Source: a virus. From it: 32,696 bases of DNA. Made by a program: the position numbers and the translations under genes. This document shows positions 19,975-27,846 of this stretch, one piece after another (within the stretch, counting starts at the first letter, position 1; each line of letters opens with the position of its first letter). The stretch is from the IMG/VR virus record IMGVR_UViG_3300042875_000447, positions 1 through 32,696 of that record. One strand, given 5' to 3'. Under the pieces are notes generated by a model, which worked only from the letters and a program-made list of their open reading frames with translations, was not told the origin of the DNA and made no database searches.

Positions 19975-20610
19975 TTACCGCTTGGCGGCGGTCAATATCG
20001 AATCAGCCAATTCCGCCTGGCGAAACAATTTCGTCAGGTGCTTGGCATCCACCACCGGGGTCGGTGTTTCGTCGTCGGAGTGTGCTTTGACACTGATAAT
20101 CGAGGCGTCAGCGTTTGCCGGGATCGGCACCACTGAGACTTCGATAATCTCCGACACTTCTTTGATCAGGTTCGCACCCTTTTCGGCGAGCCTAATTTGA
20201 CTTGCGTTTGGCTTGTATCCGTAGCGGTCCCATAGGTCTGAGACCTGCTTTTTGCTTAGCCGTTCTGGCTGTCTCGCCAGAAATGAAATCGACATCTTGC
20301 GAACCGCTTTTTCGCGGAGCAGAGTGCGAATATCCTGACCGGCTTTTGTGGCTGAAAATGTCACATCCACCTTCAAGCCAGACCGGTCTTCAGTCGCATC
20401 ATTCAACGTGCCGATCACCGCGGATGTTTTGTTTTCGTGGTCAGACAGGACCAAACCACCTGAGTCCATAAAGTCTTGAATTGACTTTTGGAACGCACCA
20501 GGCAAAATAATATCGCCTTGTCGGTCGATGTTGAGGAAGCGGGCAGCATAGCCCACAAACCCGCCTGTATCGCTTTTCGTGATGCCGGAATCAGTCGATT
20601 TAGTGATCAT
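19975..20610 (-). CDS. Prohead maturation protease, S78/U35 family (211 aa)
   Basis: The enzyme cleaves scaffold and capsid N-termini inside the prohead. Visible motifs are an N-terminal GYAARFLNIDRQGDIILPGAF, LSDHENKTSAVIG with the catalytic His, KMSISFLARQ with the catalytic Ser, and EVSVVPIPANADA, the typical strand after it. The C-terminal 40 residues are a likely self-cleaved tail. The ATG overlaps the gpF-like stop as ATGA. Next to the capsid gene, as expected. Confidence 0.9.
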   Translation of the reverse strand: MITKSTDSGITKSDTGGFVGYAARFLNIDRQGDIILPGAFQKSIQDFMDSGGLVLSDHENKTSAVIGTLNDATEDRSGLKVDVTFSATKAGQDIRTLLREKAVRKMSISFLARQPERLSKKQVSDLWDRYGYKPNASQIRLAEKGANLIKEVSEIIEVSVVPIPANADASIISVKAHSDDETPTPVVDAKHLTKLFRQAELADSILTAAKR

Positions 20611-21512
20611 GTATCAGCCTCCAATATCCGGCCCGTTTTTGTGAATGATTTGGCGTTCCCAACTGCAACCGATTGATATCCAGCCTCTTCAGCAGCAGCA
20701 AAGTCGATGTCTGCAGGCTGTAGGTATCCGTTCTCACCCGGCCTGACAGGTGGCTTCAGATTCTTGGGCATCTCGTCTTCAAAGACTTCCAAGAGACTGC
20801 ACCTGCAACCAGGGTGGAATGGTGGAAATTTAAGGTCTTTGTATGTCTTATTCTTACCGTTGGTCCCAAAGGTTCCGCCCTTTGGAATGACCGGGCATAA
20901 TCTGAAGATCATTTGACACATCGGGCAAGCGTCACCGGACAGCAGCAGTTCCCAACCGGTGACAAAGTCCAGCCCCTCAGCAGCACTTGTCAGGCCGGTG
21001 TTATAGGCTCTTGCTGATTCGGTGATTGCGATGCGCCGTGCTCGCCATCGTGCGTTATCCTTGATCCATGTGCTGATTCGGTTAGTCAATTCGCCAGCCG
21101 TTTCGCCCGCCTCAATTGAGGCTGCAATATCAGCCCGCATGCCTTCCAGAGCGCGAAGTGTATCCTGCGTGAACTGCTCAATCGTCTCTTGGCACAGATC
21201 CAGAGTCGCATTGCGTGCGGCCTCAATCACTTCTGGTGCACGAACCAACCATTGGTCGGCATCCTGTTGGCCAAGTGACACCAGAAAGGACCGGCCAGAT
21301 GCGTCGATCCATGCTTCAATCACTGGAATAAATTGGGCGGCCATATCAATCGGAGCCGTGAACGGATCGGCTTCTTTCTTCCGGTCGTAAATCGCCAGCC
21401 ACGGTTTTGCCACGTTGTTGCCCAGCTCCGCGAGGATGCGGCGGGCAATACGCTCCAATTCCGTGCCGCTTGGCATGGCATTGAGCCTGCTCTTAGGTGT
21501 TTTGCGTTTCAA
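20607..21512 (-). CDS. Phage head morphogenesis protein, Mu gpF-like (301 aa)
   Basis: The C-terminal half contains the family pattern: RIAITESARAYNTG, GDACPMCQMI with a CxxC pair, and FPPFHPGCRCSL, a His/Cys set suggesting a metal site. The N-terminal half is helical. Members of this family (PF04233) are minor head proteins that associate with portal or scaffold. It lies directly before the protease in transcription order. Function in capsid assembly is known for the family only in outline. Confidence 0.88.
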   Translation of the reverse strand: MKRKTPKSRLNAMPSGTELERIARRILAELGNNVAKPWLAIYDRKKEADPFTAPIDMAAQFIPVIEAWIDASGRSFLVSLGQQDADQWLVRAPEVIEAARNATLDLCQETIEQFTQDTLRALEGMRADIAASIEAGETAGELTNRISTWIKDNARWRARRIAITESARAYNTGLTSAAEGLDFVTGWELLLSGDACPMCQMIFRLCPVIPKGGTFGTNGKNKTYKDLKFPPFHPGCRCSLLEVFEDEMPKNLKPPVRPGENGYLQPADIDFAAAEEAGYQSVAVGNAKSFTKTGRILEADT

Positions 21513-21520
21513 TGTGCGAT

Positions 21521-22312
21521 TTATGCAAGCACTGGAGGTAAGTTATTTGGATCGGCCACGGTGGCACTGACGCAGTAAGCATCCCAGCTAGTTCCGGCCA
21601 CATTACGCTCGGTAATCCAGCAGTACCCATTCCAGCCCCACTGAGTTCCCCATGAGTTTTGCATCAAGATGGCCCACTTTCCGTTGGGCATCTTCTTCAT
21701 TCCCATGCCACCTGTCACAGCATGGTTGTGGGATCCAGCTCGGTTGCCTGGCACTCCATCTTTGTCGAGCGTGTTGAAATTGGCGTTGACCGGAACACTG
21801 AAATTGAATGGCATTCGGAGCTGTGCGGCAATACATAAATCGTTGAAAGTGTTGAGCCTGTATCCGATCTCAACTTTGAACCGCTTGGCATCAGATCTGG
21901 CCGACTGAGGAATTCTTGAAGGATTAATTGTCGCATAAGGAACCAGCGGCTCAGAGCAAGTACCCTTGTTTTCAAGGTAGGCCAAAGCCTCTGCAATATT
22001 TGAGCCAACGTCCCAACCATTGCATAGATCAGCATAGACGAGCCAAGGACTGAGAGCGACATAAGCAGCACCAGAAACGTACCGAGCGATTTCCAAACTG
22101 CTTGCCGCTGCATGGCCATTGCAAGCCCCTTTGCCGTTCTGGTCTTTAATCTTGACCGGATACTTTGGGTCGTCCCTCAGGTCGAATTCTTCCCATTCGC
22201 TTTCGGGGATGCCTGGGAGTTGCTTGCCAGTGGCCAGCATGAGCGCGGATTCATGGCTTCCCAAATACCTCAGCTCGCCGTCAGGTGTTACCCAGCCAAG
22301 CAGATTGCTCAC
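21521..22312 (-). CDS. Papain-like (C1 family) cysteine peptidase (263 aa)
   Basis: The active-site set is complete: Q58 and C64 in DQNGKGACNGHAAAS, H197 in SHNHAVTGG, and N219 in MQNSWGTQWGWNGY. No signal peptide is visible; the first 45 residues (MSNLLGWVTPDGELRYLG) look like a short N-terminal domain rather than a full propeptide. It lies between the gpF-like gene and a set of small membrane proteins, where many phages encode an endolysin, and no lysozyme, amidase or transglycosylase is present in the window. It could be a lysis enzyme against a protein-rich envelope, a virion peptidase, or a maturation enzyme. The fold is near certain; the role is open. Confidence 0.9.
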   Translation of the reverse strand: MSNLLGWVTPDGELRYLGSHESALMLATGKQLPGIPESEWEEFDLRDDPKYPVKIKDQNGKGACNGHAAASSLEIARYVSGAAYVALSPWLVYADLCNGWDVGSNIAEALAYLENKGTCSEPLVPYATINPSRIPQSARSDAKRFKVEIGYRLNTFNDLCIAAQLRMPFNFSVPVNANFNTLDKDGVPGNRAGSHNHAVTGGMGMKKMPNGKWAILMQNSWGTQWGWNGYCWITERNVAGTSWDAYCVSATVADPNNLPPVLA

Positions 22313-22818
22313 TTGATCACCTCCACCAGCTTGATGATGTCAGCCTTGGTCTGAGGACTCGTAGACTTGACGATTTTTCCTGCCTGATCCTGCAAGATGA
22401 CGGTCGGTAAACCTATCTGACCAACGGTGGTTTGAAACCCGAGTCGATCTATGTCCACTTCCCCTGCGATGTACGATCTGTACTGTATCCCACGACTTTC
22501 CAGTAACTTGCGGATCTCTGGGTCGGTACGCCATGACTGCTGCTCCGGTTTAGACTCGTCAACAACAACCGAAAACCACTTGATGCCACTGACCGGCTCA
22601 GGCTTTCCGTCTTCGTCTGGGACTGGTGGCGGGACTGGTCGAACACCACCCTGTTCGATGGCGATGACACTTCCACTGGACTTGCCCACAAAGTAGGTAA
22701 ATCCAGCGTGGCTAAACACCACCCGCTCCTCGACTGCTGGCGGAACCAGAGTCGAGGGAACAGGCTGTTGAGCCAGTAGAACTGCGATCAGAAGTCCGAT
22801 CACAGGCCGACCTCCCAT
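22309..22818 (-). CDS. Secreted thioredoxin-fold-like protein without CxxC (169 aa)
   Basis: The N-terminus (MGGRPVIGLLIAVLLAQQ) is a signal peptide or membrane anchor. The C-terminal 75 residues (PEIRKLLESRGIQYRSYIAGEVDID, then QIGLPTVILQDQAGKIVK) follow a thioredoxin-like order with the cis-Pro segment GLPTVIL, but the redox CxxC is absent. The middle is Pro-rich (RPVPPPVPDE). It overlaps the peptidase start by 4 nt, so the two are co-translated; it may help the peptidase cross or act in the envelope. Role inferred only. Confidence 0.7.
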   Translation of the reverse strand: MGGRPVIGLLIAVLLAQQPVPSTLVPPAVEERVVFSHAGFTYFVGKSSGSVIAIEQGGVRPVPPPVPDEDGKPEPVSGIKWFSVVVDESKPEQQSWRTDPEIRKLLESRGIQYRSYIAGEVDIDRLGFQTTVGQIGLPTVILQDQAGKIVKSTSPQTKADIIKLVEVIK

Positions 22819-22988
22819 TGAACAGATTTAAGCTGCGACTGAATCGACTCTTCACGCTGATTCATCGCCGATTTCACACTGGTCTCGTCGATGCTCACCA
22901 GCTCGCCGTTGGCCAGCTTGGAGAGCAGTTCGCGGATCACCTCCACGATGATCGGAGTCAACAGGCGGATGATGATCTTGCTAATCAT
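22800..22988 (-). CDS. Small amphipathic protein in the lysis-type cassette (62 aa)
   Basis: MISKIIIRLLTPIIVEVIRELLSKL forms a hydrophobic/amphipathic N-terminal helix, followed by a charged tail. It overlaps the 77-aa gene stop by 4 nt and the secreted gene by 19 nt. Such a protein could act as a holin-like or antiholin-like membrane peptide, but the helix is short and interrupted by charged residues. Family not recognised. Confidence 0.6.
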   Translation of the reverse strand: MISKIIIRLLTPIIVEVIRELLSKLANGELVSIDETSVKSAMNQREESIQSQLKSVQWEVGL

Positions 22989-23218
22989 TTGCTTGCTTCC
23001 ACTTCATAAATGTAAATTGCTTTGGGGCTGAATAAGCCGCGAGGTTTGGCCAAGAGGAATCTTGGTGGTCGTGGCTTGCCGTTGATTGGTCGGGGAGGCA
23101 GGAATTGACCCTTGACCTCTTTTTGCTCGACTGTGGTGGTCGTTGTGGTCACTGTCTGCTTTGGACACTGGCCGGACTGACAGGATTGAGCTGCAAGAAC
23201 GATGTACTCTGCGAACAA
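22985..23218 (-). CDS. Small cysteine-containing, possibly exported protein (77 aa), TTG start
   Basis: A stop codon lies just before this frame and no ATG or GTG occurs at its start, so TTG at 23218 is used; AAGGTG lies 4 nt before it. The N-terminus MFAEYIVLAAQSCQSGQC is mildly hydrophobic with two cysteines, then comes a Thr-rich run and a Pro/Lys-rich stretch (PPRPINGKPRPPRFLLAKPRG). It may be an envelope-located or spanin-like peptide, but no lipobox is convincing. It follows three tandem hairpins. Confidence 0.55.
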   Translation of the reverse strand: MFAEYIVLAAQSCQSGQCPKQTVTTTTTTVEQKEVKGQFLPPRPINGKPRPPRFLLAKPRGLFSPKAIYIYEVEASK

Positions 23219-23248
23219 GGATCACCTTACCTCTCTTGGGTTTAGGGT

Positions 23249-23345
23249 ATGTTCCCGAAACAGATTTCGGGAACATCTGTCAACCATTTTCCCGACATCA
23301 GGAAAATGGTAACCGTCTCGCCTGTCCTCTCGACGGTGAGACGGT
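23249..23345 (-). other. Three tandem perfect hairpins in an intergenic leader
   Basis: Stems are 12 bp at 23249-23260/23265-23276 (loop CAGA), 10 bp at 23283-23292/23301-23310 and 8 bp at 23312-23319/23338-23345. None is followed by a T-run on the minus strand, so simple termination is unlikely. They occupy most of the gap before the 22985-23218 gene. Confidence 0.7.
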
Positions 23346-23361
23346 AGGCGGCGGGAGACTG

Positions 23362-23547
23362 CTACTTCTTCGGGTCTCTCAGAGACCTGCGATAGGCTGC
23401 GATTGCGTAGATGATTGCCGCCAATGCGTACATAGTCTGAGGGATTGACGGATCGACAGAACTGCCTTGAACCGCTTTATCTGTGACGATTTGGGCTACT
23501 GGCACGATCCATCCATAGTCAGGGTTGATGACATCCTCGATACGCAA
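23362..23547 (-). CDS. Small single-span membrane protein (61 aa), TTG start
   Basis: The frame is open further upstream, but that region lies inside the preceding gene. TTG at 23547 has AAAGGG 8 nt upstream and begins just after the stop of the 72-aa gene, so I prefer it. The product has one membrane span near the C-terminus (QTMYALAAIIYAIAAY) followed by a basic tail RRSLRDPKK, and a soluble N-terminus. It may be a holin partner or spanin-like component. No family recognised. Confidence 0.55.
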   Translation of the reverse strand: MRIEDVINPDYGWIVPVAQIVTDKAVQGSSVDPSIPQTMYALAAIIYAIAAYRRSLRDPKK

Positions 23548-23551
23548 TGGC

Positions 23552-23770
23552 TTAACCCTTTGGTGCTGGTGGCGTTTGGCCAGAGTTGAGATAGATGAGC
23601 GTTTGGGCGATCCCGAACGCCAGCGCCATGCCCAATGGGCTGGTGGTTGCAACAATAGAGTCAAGGTGTTGACTCAAAACGCCCAGCGCCGTCACAGTTC
23701 CTGCAAGAGCCATGCGAACAATTATTGCGCGGGCTTGCTGGGCGTTGATTTGTCCAATCCAGTCGTGCAT
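23552..23770 (-). CDS. Small two-span membrane protein, holin candidate (72 aa)
   Basis: The ATG at 23770 has AAAGGA about 9 nt upstream; the longer frame from 23938 overlaps the next gene and is low-quality shadow. The protein has hydrophobic segments near residues 14-30 (IIVRMALAGTVTALGVL) and 42-57 (PLGMALAFGIAQTLIY), with short charged ends, the layout of class II holins, which make lesions in the inner membrane at lysis. Several small membrane genes cluster here, so the true holin is uncertain. Confidence 0.65.
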   Translation of the reverse strand: MHDWIGQINAQQARAIIVRMALAGTVTALGVLSQHLDSIVATTSPLGMALAFGIAQTLIYLNSGQTPPAPKG

Positions 23771-23783
23771 ATATCGAAGTCCT

Positions 23784-24029
23784 TTAGATTGGCCTTGGCT
23801 TGGGTGGCACTGGGATGACGGATGGGTTCCAGACGTAATTTGGATCGTCCAGATAGTTCTGAAACACTGGTGGAGGCACATTGACGAGCTGGGTGACCAA
23901 CTGGGCGTGCTTTCTGGAATCCACGGAATACCGCTCAATAGCCTTTTGGCGTGCCAGCCGTTTAGCCTGTTCCTCTGGCGTTATTTTGGGTTTGCCCCTG
24001 AGCCAGTCCAGCAATTCTCTGCCAGTCAT
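23784..24029 (-). CDS. Small hypothetical protein (81 aa) between holin-like genes
   Basis: The ATG at 24029 overlaps the preceding stop as ATGA. The N-terminal half is a basic helix (TPEEQAKRLARQKAIERYSV), the C-terminal part is Pro-rich (VIPVPPKPRPI). No membrane span. It may be an accessory of the neighbouring membrane proteins. Family not recognised. Confidence 0.65.
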   Translation of the reverse strand: MTGRELLDWLRGKPKITPEEQAKRLARQKAIERYSVDSRKHAQLVTQLVNVPPPVFQNYLDDPNYVWNPSVIPVPPKPRPI

Positions 24030-24235
24030 TTGGATAGCCCTCTTGGAACAGTGAAACAGTGGCCCAGGACGATTCCAACACCGAGTGCAAAGCTGAGACT
24101 GTGCTGATTGACTTCCCAGATCGCTTCAGACCATGTCACGTTGCCAGACTGCCACTTGATCAGATCAACAACCAGCAGCACGATTGCAACTGTGATGAGA
24201 AAGACAAAGTTCTTGGCAGCAGCACTGAAAGTCAT
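24026..24235 (-). CDS. Small two-span membrane protein, holin candidate (69 aa)
   Basis: Membrane spans lie at about residues 9-26 (NFVFLITVAIVLLVVDLI) and 46-62 (SLSFALGVGIVLGHCFT), with a short polar linker and basic end. The start overlaps the preceding stop by one base (TAATG). Like the 72-aa protein it fits a class II holin. With both in the same transcript a holin/antiholin pair is possible. Confidence 0.65.
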   Translation of the reverse strand: MTFSAAAKNFVFLITVAIVLLVVDLIKWQSGNVTWSEAIWEVNQHSLSFALGVGIVLGHCFTVPRGLSK

Positions 24236-24813
24236 TAGATTGGCCCGTTAGCAGTTCCATTGGATGTGCCATTGCCGTTGTTTACAGGCCAGAGTGGTGG
24301 AAGGCTTGCGAAGAACTCGCCCACTGTTGGAACTGCCTGAGTACCCGCCTGAACAGCCTGAACCATGTTGTAAAACAAGCTCCAGATTGAGTCGCGATAA
24401 GCGATTGCGGCATCACCTTCAGACTTGTAAGTTGTGATGTTGCTCAGTGTCCAGCTTGTGGCTGAAAGGATGGAGTCGTATTGCTTAACGCTTACTGCTT
24501 GATCAAGAAATGAGCCGATGCCGTTGCCGATTTCAGTCAGCCTTTGGATTACGTATGCTTGCTGTTCTTCTGCCGTCAGATCAACGACCGTCCATGTATC
24601 GCTCACAGATGTGCCGTCAAAGGCAAAGCTCTGGGAGAGTCGCTGTGCGGCAGGGTTGTAGCTTGGGATGGGCGATGGAGTGTACGGGTAGTATCCGTAG
24701 GTGGCTAAGGATGCATCATCCAAAGCGTTGAAATTGGATACAGTCGTGAATGACTGTGGTAGCCACTGTGGGCCTGAGATTTGACCGTTTGGATTGACTT
24801 GGCAATATTGCAT
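24235..24813 (-). CDS. Probable tail fibre accessory/assembly protein (192 aa)
   Basis: The N-terminal part (MQYCQVNPNGQISGPQWLPQ) and the helical middle (LTAEEQQAYVIQRLTEIGNG) resemble the tail fibre assembly proteins that often follow fibre genes, with an aromatic-rich strand region first. The C-terminus is Asn/Gly-rich (NNGNGTSNGTANGPI). It lies between the LamG protein and the first holin candidate. Assignment is by position and general layout. Confidence 0.6.
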   Translation of the reverse strand: MQYCQVNPNGQISGPQWLPQSFTTVSNFNALDDASLATYGYYPYTPSPIPSYNPAAQRLSQSFAFDGTSVSDTWTVVDLTAEEQQAYVIQRLTEIGNGIGSFLDQAVSVKQYDSILSATSWTLSNITTYKSEGDAAIAYRDSIWSLFYNMVQAVQAGTQAVPTVGEFFASLPPLWPVNNGNGTSNGTANGPI

Positions 24814-24822
24814 GACTGCGCC

Positions 24823-25569
24823 TTATGCGTTGGGGTATGGGGCTGTTGGTACGGTTATTGTGCGAGCGTATTTGGTAATTCGGATGTCATCTAAATAGCC
24901 ATTCATTGCTTGTTTACCGCCAGTTGAATCTGCTGCAATAGCAAGAGGACGTACGTTGTCGGCAAAGATCGTCTTTGTTACAGATGTTGTTGTTCCGGTC
25001 TGCACGCCGTCTAAATACAGACTTAAATTGCCGTTTTGTCGTACTGCTGCAACGTGATACCACCTACCAGTTGACCAAGTAAAGGTTGCGCTCTGAGTCA
25101 AAATGAAAGACCCGCCGCCCGCTGCATAAAAATATAATCCGGTAGAGACTGCGTAAAAGCCCCACCAGTTCCCTGGATTGGATTCCGGCCAAGTTGACTG
25201 CCCAATTAACTGATTTTCATATCCGCTTCCATTGCCGGGTGGAGCAGTCGTAAAATAAACCCAAGTCTCAATTGTAAAATCACCAGAAATTGAACCAAAA
25301 ACCGTATTTGGATTGTTTATTTTTATGTAATTCCCGAGGCCATTTACCGCACTATTTGTGTAAAAATAGCCAGAAGCTCCACCAAACTTGCTCTGCGTTG
25401 TGCTTATCTTGACATTGCCATTCACAGTCACTGTTGCTGCATTTGGCCCGCTGTCCACAAAACTCGTGCTGTTATTCGCCCCGTCCATGTGCAGCAGGAG
25501 CGAAACGCTGGAGAAATATGGGTCGCTTGTTGCCGTCTTTCGGGCATTCCGAATGATATTGGCTAACAT
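24823..25569 (-). CDS. LamG/concanavalin-like lectin-domain protein (248 aa)
   Basis: The start is the ATG at 25569, sharing one base with the fibre stop (TGATG) and preceded by GGGAGG; a longer frame is shadow. The order SLLLHMDGANNSTSFVDSG, GDFTIETWVYF, WYHVAAVRQNGNLSLYLDG and GYLDDIRITKYAR is diagnostic for a LamG-type carbohydrate-binding jelly roll. Such domains in phages sit on tail fibres or spikes and bind host surface glycans. It lies directly after the long fibre gene, so it probably forms part of the receptor-binding complex. Confidence 0.88.
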   Translation of the reverse strand: MLANIIRNARKTATSDPYFSSVSLLLHMDGANNSTSFVDSGPNAATVTVNGNVKISTTQSKFGGASGYFYTNSAVNGLGNYIKINNPNTVFGSISGDFTIETWVYFTTAPPGNGSGYENQLIGQSTWPESNPGNWWGFYAVSTGLYFYAAGGGSFILTQSATFTWSTGRWYHVAAVRQNGNLSLYLDGVQTGTTTSVTKTIFADNVRPLAIAADSTGGKQAMNGYLDDIRITKYARTITVPTAPYPNA

Positions 25570-27509
25570 CAGAAGTTTTGACCTCCCACATACCCTTGCC
25601 AATTCGTTCCACCATCGCTGGTGAAGAACGCAAAGCTATCCACCTTACCGGATGTCGATGTGATCGTTGGAGCAGTTCCATTCGCCCATTTAATTGCCGC
25701 AGGCCAAGTGACTGCCCGTGCTGTTCCATCAGCAGTAAAGATCAGTGTGAAAGAGCCACCAGATCCGCTTGCAGGAGGATTGGAGATCGTCAGTGTGGTA
25801 ATCGCTGCATTTAAGCTCACGGTAAAGATGTTTGATGTTTCGAGATTAAGAGTGAGCGTGCCGGATGAGATCGTTGGGCTGGAGACGGTTTCGGAATAGT
25901 CCCTGATCTTGGCTCGGATCAGCTCGTTATCCTGTAGGTTTTGCGTGCCTGTAAAGCTGTTTGCACCAGCAGTGATGAATCCTGATGGGTTGCTTGTGCT
26001 GTAACCGTCTGTGATCCCGTATCCTGATAGCGTGGTTGGCTTGCCTGTGATGTTCGCAAACGTCAGGCAGGATGTCGTGGCATAGTTGCCCAATGGTTGA
26101 TAAGTTGCCGTGGCATTGGCCGTGGTCAAATACACCGTCAGGTTTGGCGTGCCTGTGATATTCGCGTACGTGAAGTTGGCCGATGGTAGTTTTAGATCCA
26201 GTGCGGTCTGAAGCCCTGTAACCTCAGAAATAGCGTGCGTGTGAGCGGATGGTGCAAACGTGCTTGGCTTGCCTGTCAGGTTCGCATAAGTGAAATTGGA
26301 TGTCTCAAGTTTGGCGTCAAGTGCGGTTTGCAAGCCTGTGACGTTCGCGATGCTGTGCGTGTGGCCCAAGACTGAGTAGGTTGCGTTGGCACTGGATATT
26401 GTCAGGTATGGAGTCAGGTTTGCGGATGTCAGACCATCTGTAATGCCATAACCAGCGAGCGTTGTGGGCGTGCCTGTGAGATTGGCAAAGGTCATGTTTG
26501 CGGATGTCAGATAAGACCCGACAGCCTGATAACGAGTGTCAGCGTAGCCTTGAGTTAGGATTGAGTTGGATGTGTAGACAGGCGAAATATTAAGATAAAA
26601 CAGCTCGGCTTTATTTCGTGAAGCCCTGATCTCTGTGCCAGTTCTTACGCCTGAAATGACAGCGTCAGTTGTGTGTTGGAAAGAAGTGTAACTACCTGGG
26701 CTTCCTGTAAACCCGCCTAAACCTGTCGTGTTATCAAAAACCAATCCGTTGGTCATGTTGTAACTAATACTGGAATCCGTATAAGCATATTGGAATCCAA
26801 TTGTAGACTTTAAAGCGGCCTGCTGAAAACAGATCCCCCTGTCAAAGCCAGAGGTAGGCCCAAATGCAAGCTGATAGTCTTGGCTGTTATCCCCTGTACC
26901 ACCTAGGTTGCCTCGGAGCCGAAAATGTCCACCCTGAGCATTACCAGAGATAACCCCACTGCCAAGGTTGAGAATGGTTTGGGATGTTGCGTTACTTGCA
27001 TTAATGAAGGCAAAGCCCGGTTGGGCTGCTATAAAAGAGAACTGTTGAGTGTTTGACGACTGAAAAGAAAGGGTAGACCCGTCCGTTTCGACGCTGGTAG
27101 CAGACTGTAGTGTTCCATTTGGGTTGTAAAGATAACTGCCCATCGCATATTGATCAGGGTCTAAATACGCTCCGGTAGACAACACCCTTTCGCCACGCAA
27201 GCCTATATAGGACTTTTTAAGCCCGCTAGTGACATAATCGCCATTTACATAATAGTTTGAGTTGCCAGGGGCGTAAGGGACGCCTGTGTCAGTCAAGCCA
27301 TATGTCGTGTTCGCAAGTTTTGGCTGAAACGTATCGGCTACCGACAGTACCCCGTTGCCCGTGATCGACAGATTATTCCCAACGATGATACCACCGAGCG
27401 TGGCGTTTGTAGCGGGAATAGATGCACCGCTGATCCCGGCTGGACCTTGAACGCCCACCGTGACAACAGTGACAGTCTTTTCGCCTGTGATTATAACTGT
27501 ATCAGCCAC
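25569..27509 (-). CDS. Long tail fibre protein (646 aa)
   Basis: The protein begins with a short beta part and a GVQGPAGISG collagen-like turn, then a long region, and repeats in the C-terminal third: LTGTPTTLAGYGITDG, GHTHSIANVTGLQTALDAK, HTHAISEVTGLQTALDLK and ITGKPTTLSGYGITDG. These triplet-forming repeats are standard for phage tail fibres. The C-terminal 100 residues (a beta-rich LNLETSNIFTVSLNAAITTL region) resemble a fibre tip domain. It has 22 N-X-S/T triplets. Unusually it is encoded between portal and head genes. Confidence 0.9.
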   Translation of the reverse strand: MADTVIITGEKTVTVVTVGVQGPAGISGASIPATNATLGGIIVGNNLSITGNGVLSVADTFQPKLANTTYGLTDTGVPYAPGNSNYYVNGDYVTSGLKKSYIGLRGERVLSTGAYLDPDQYAMGSYLYNPNGTLQSATSVETDGSTLSFQSSNTQQFSFIAAQPGFAFINASNATSQTILNLGSGVISGNAQGGHFRLRGNLGGTGDNSQDYQLAFGPTSGFDRGICFQQAALKSTIGFQYAYTDSSISYNMTNGLVFDNTTGLGGFTGSPGSYTSFQHTTDAVISGVRTGTEIRASRNKAELFYLNISPVYTSNSILTQGYADTRYQAVGSYLTSANMTFANLTGTPTTLAGYGITDGLTSANLTPYLTISSANATYSVLGHTHSIANVTGLQTALDAKLETSNFTYANLTGKPSTFAPSAHTHAISEVTGLQTALDLKLPSANFTYANITGTPNLTVYLTTANATATYQPLGNYATTSCLTFANITGKPTTLSGYGITDGYSTSNPSGFITAGANSFTGTQNLQDNELIRAKIRDYSETVSSPTISSGTLTLNLETSNIFTVSLNAAITTLTISNPPASGSGGSFTLIFTADGTARAVTWPAAIKWANGTAPTITSTSGKVDSFAFFTSDGGTNWQGYVGGQNF

Positions 27510-27846
27510 GGGTCACCTCCGGTGATACAGTCAAAGTCCCTGAGATCAGTCTCTGAACGACACTTCCGGTCACGATTTCGAGATCGTAAACACCGTCAAC
27601 CAGGTTGGCAGTTGTGGCAGCATCCAAAGCGAGTGCAATCACTCCGCCGGTTGCGTTGCTGATCGACAAACAGGCCGAAGGTGTGGTCAGGCTCAATGTC
27701 GTGTTGGTGTTGCTGTAAGACGTGCGAGCCATCATCCTGGCACTGCTTCCGGTCAGGTTCACAGCGGTGCCGTTTGAGGTCCAAGTGAGCGTGCGATTGA
27801 ATGAAGCGCCGGCTTCAATTTCAAGGTTGTAATTCCCAGCCATCAT
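27502..27846 (-). CDS. Beta-sandwich fibre-associated protein (114 aa)
   Basis: The product (MMAGNYNLEIEAGASFNRTLTW) is an all-beta protein of about Ig-like size with alternating strands to the end (VYDLEIVTGSVVQRLISGTLTV). It resembles N-terminal domains of baseplate upper proteins and small fibre adaptors. It overlaps the portal stop and the fibre start by a few bases, so it is part of the same unit. Likely an adaptor between tail and fibre. Confidence 0.7.
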   Translation of the reverse strand: MMAGNYNLEIEAGASFNRTLTWTSNGTAVNLTGSSARMMARTSYSNTNTTLSLTTPSACLSISNATGGVIALALDAATTANLVDGVYDLEIVTGSVVQRLISGTLTVSPEVTRG

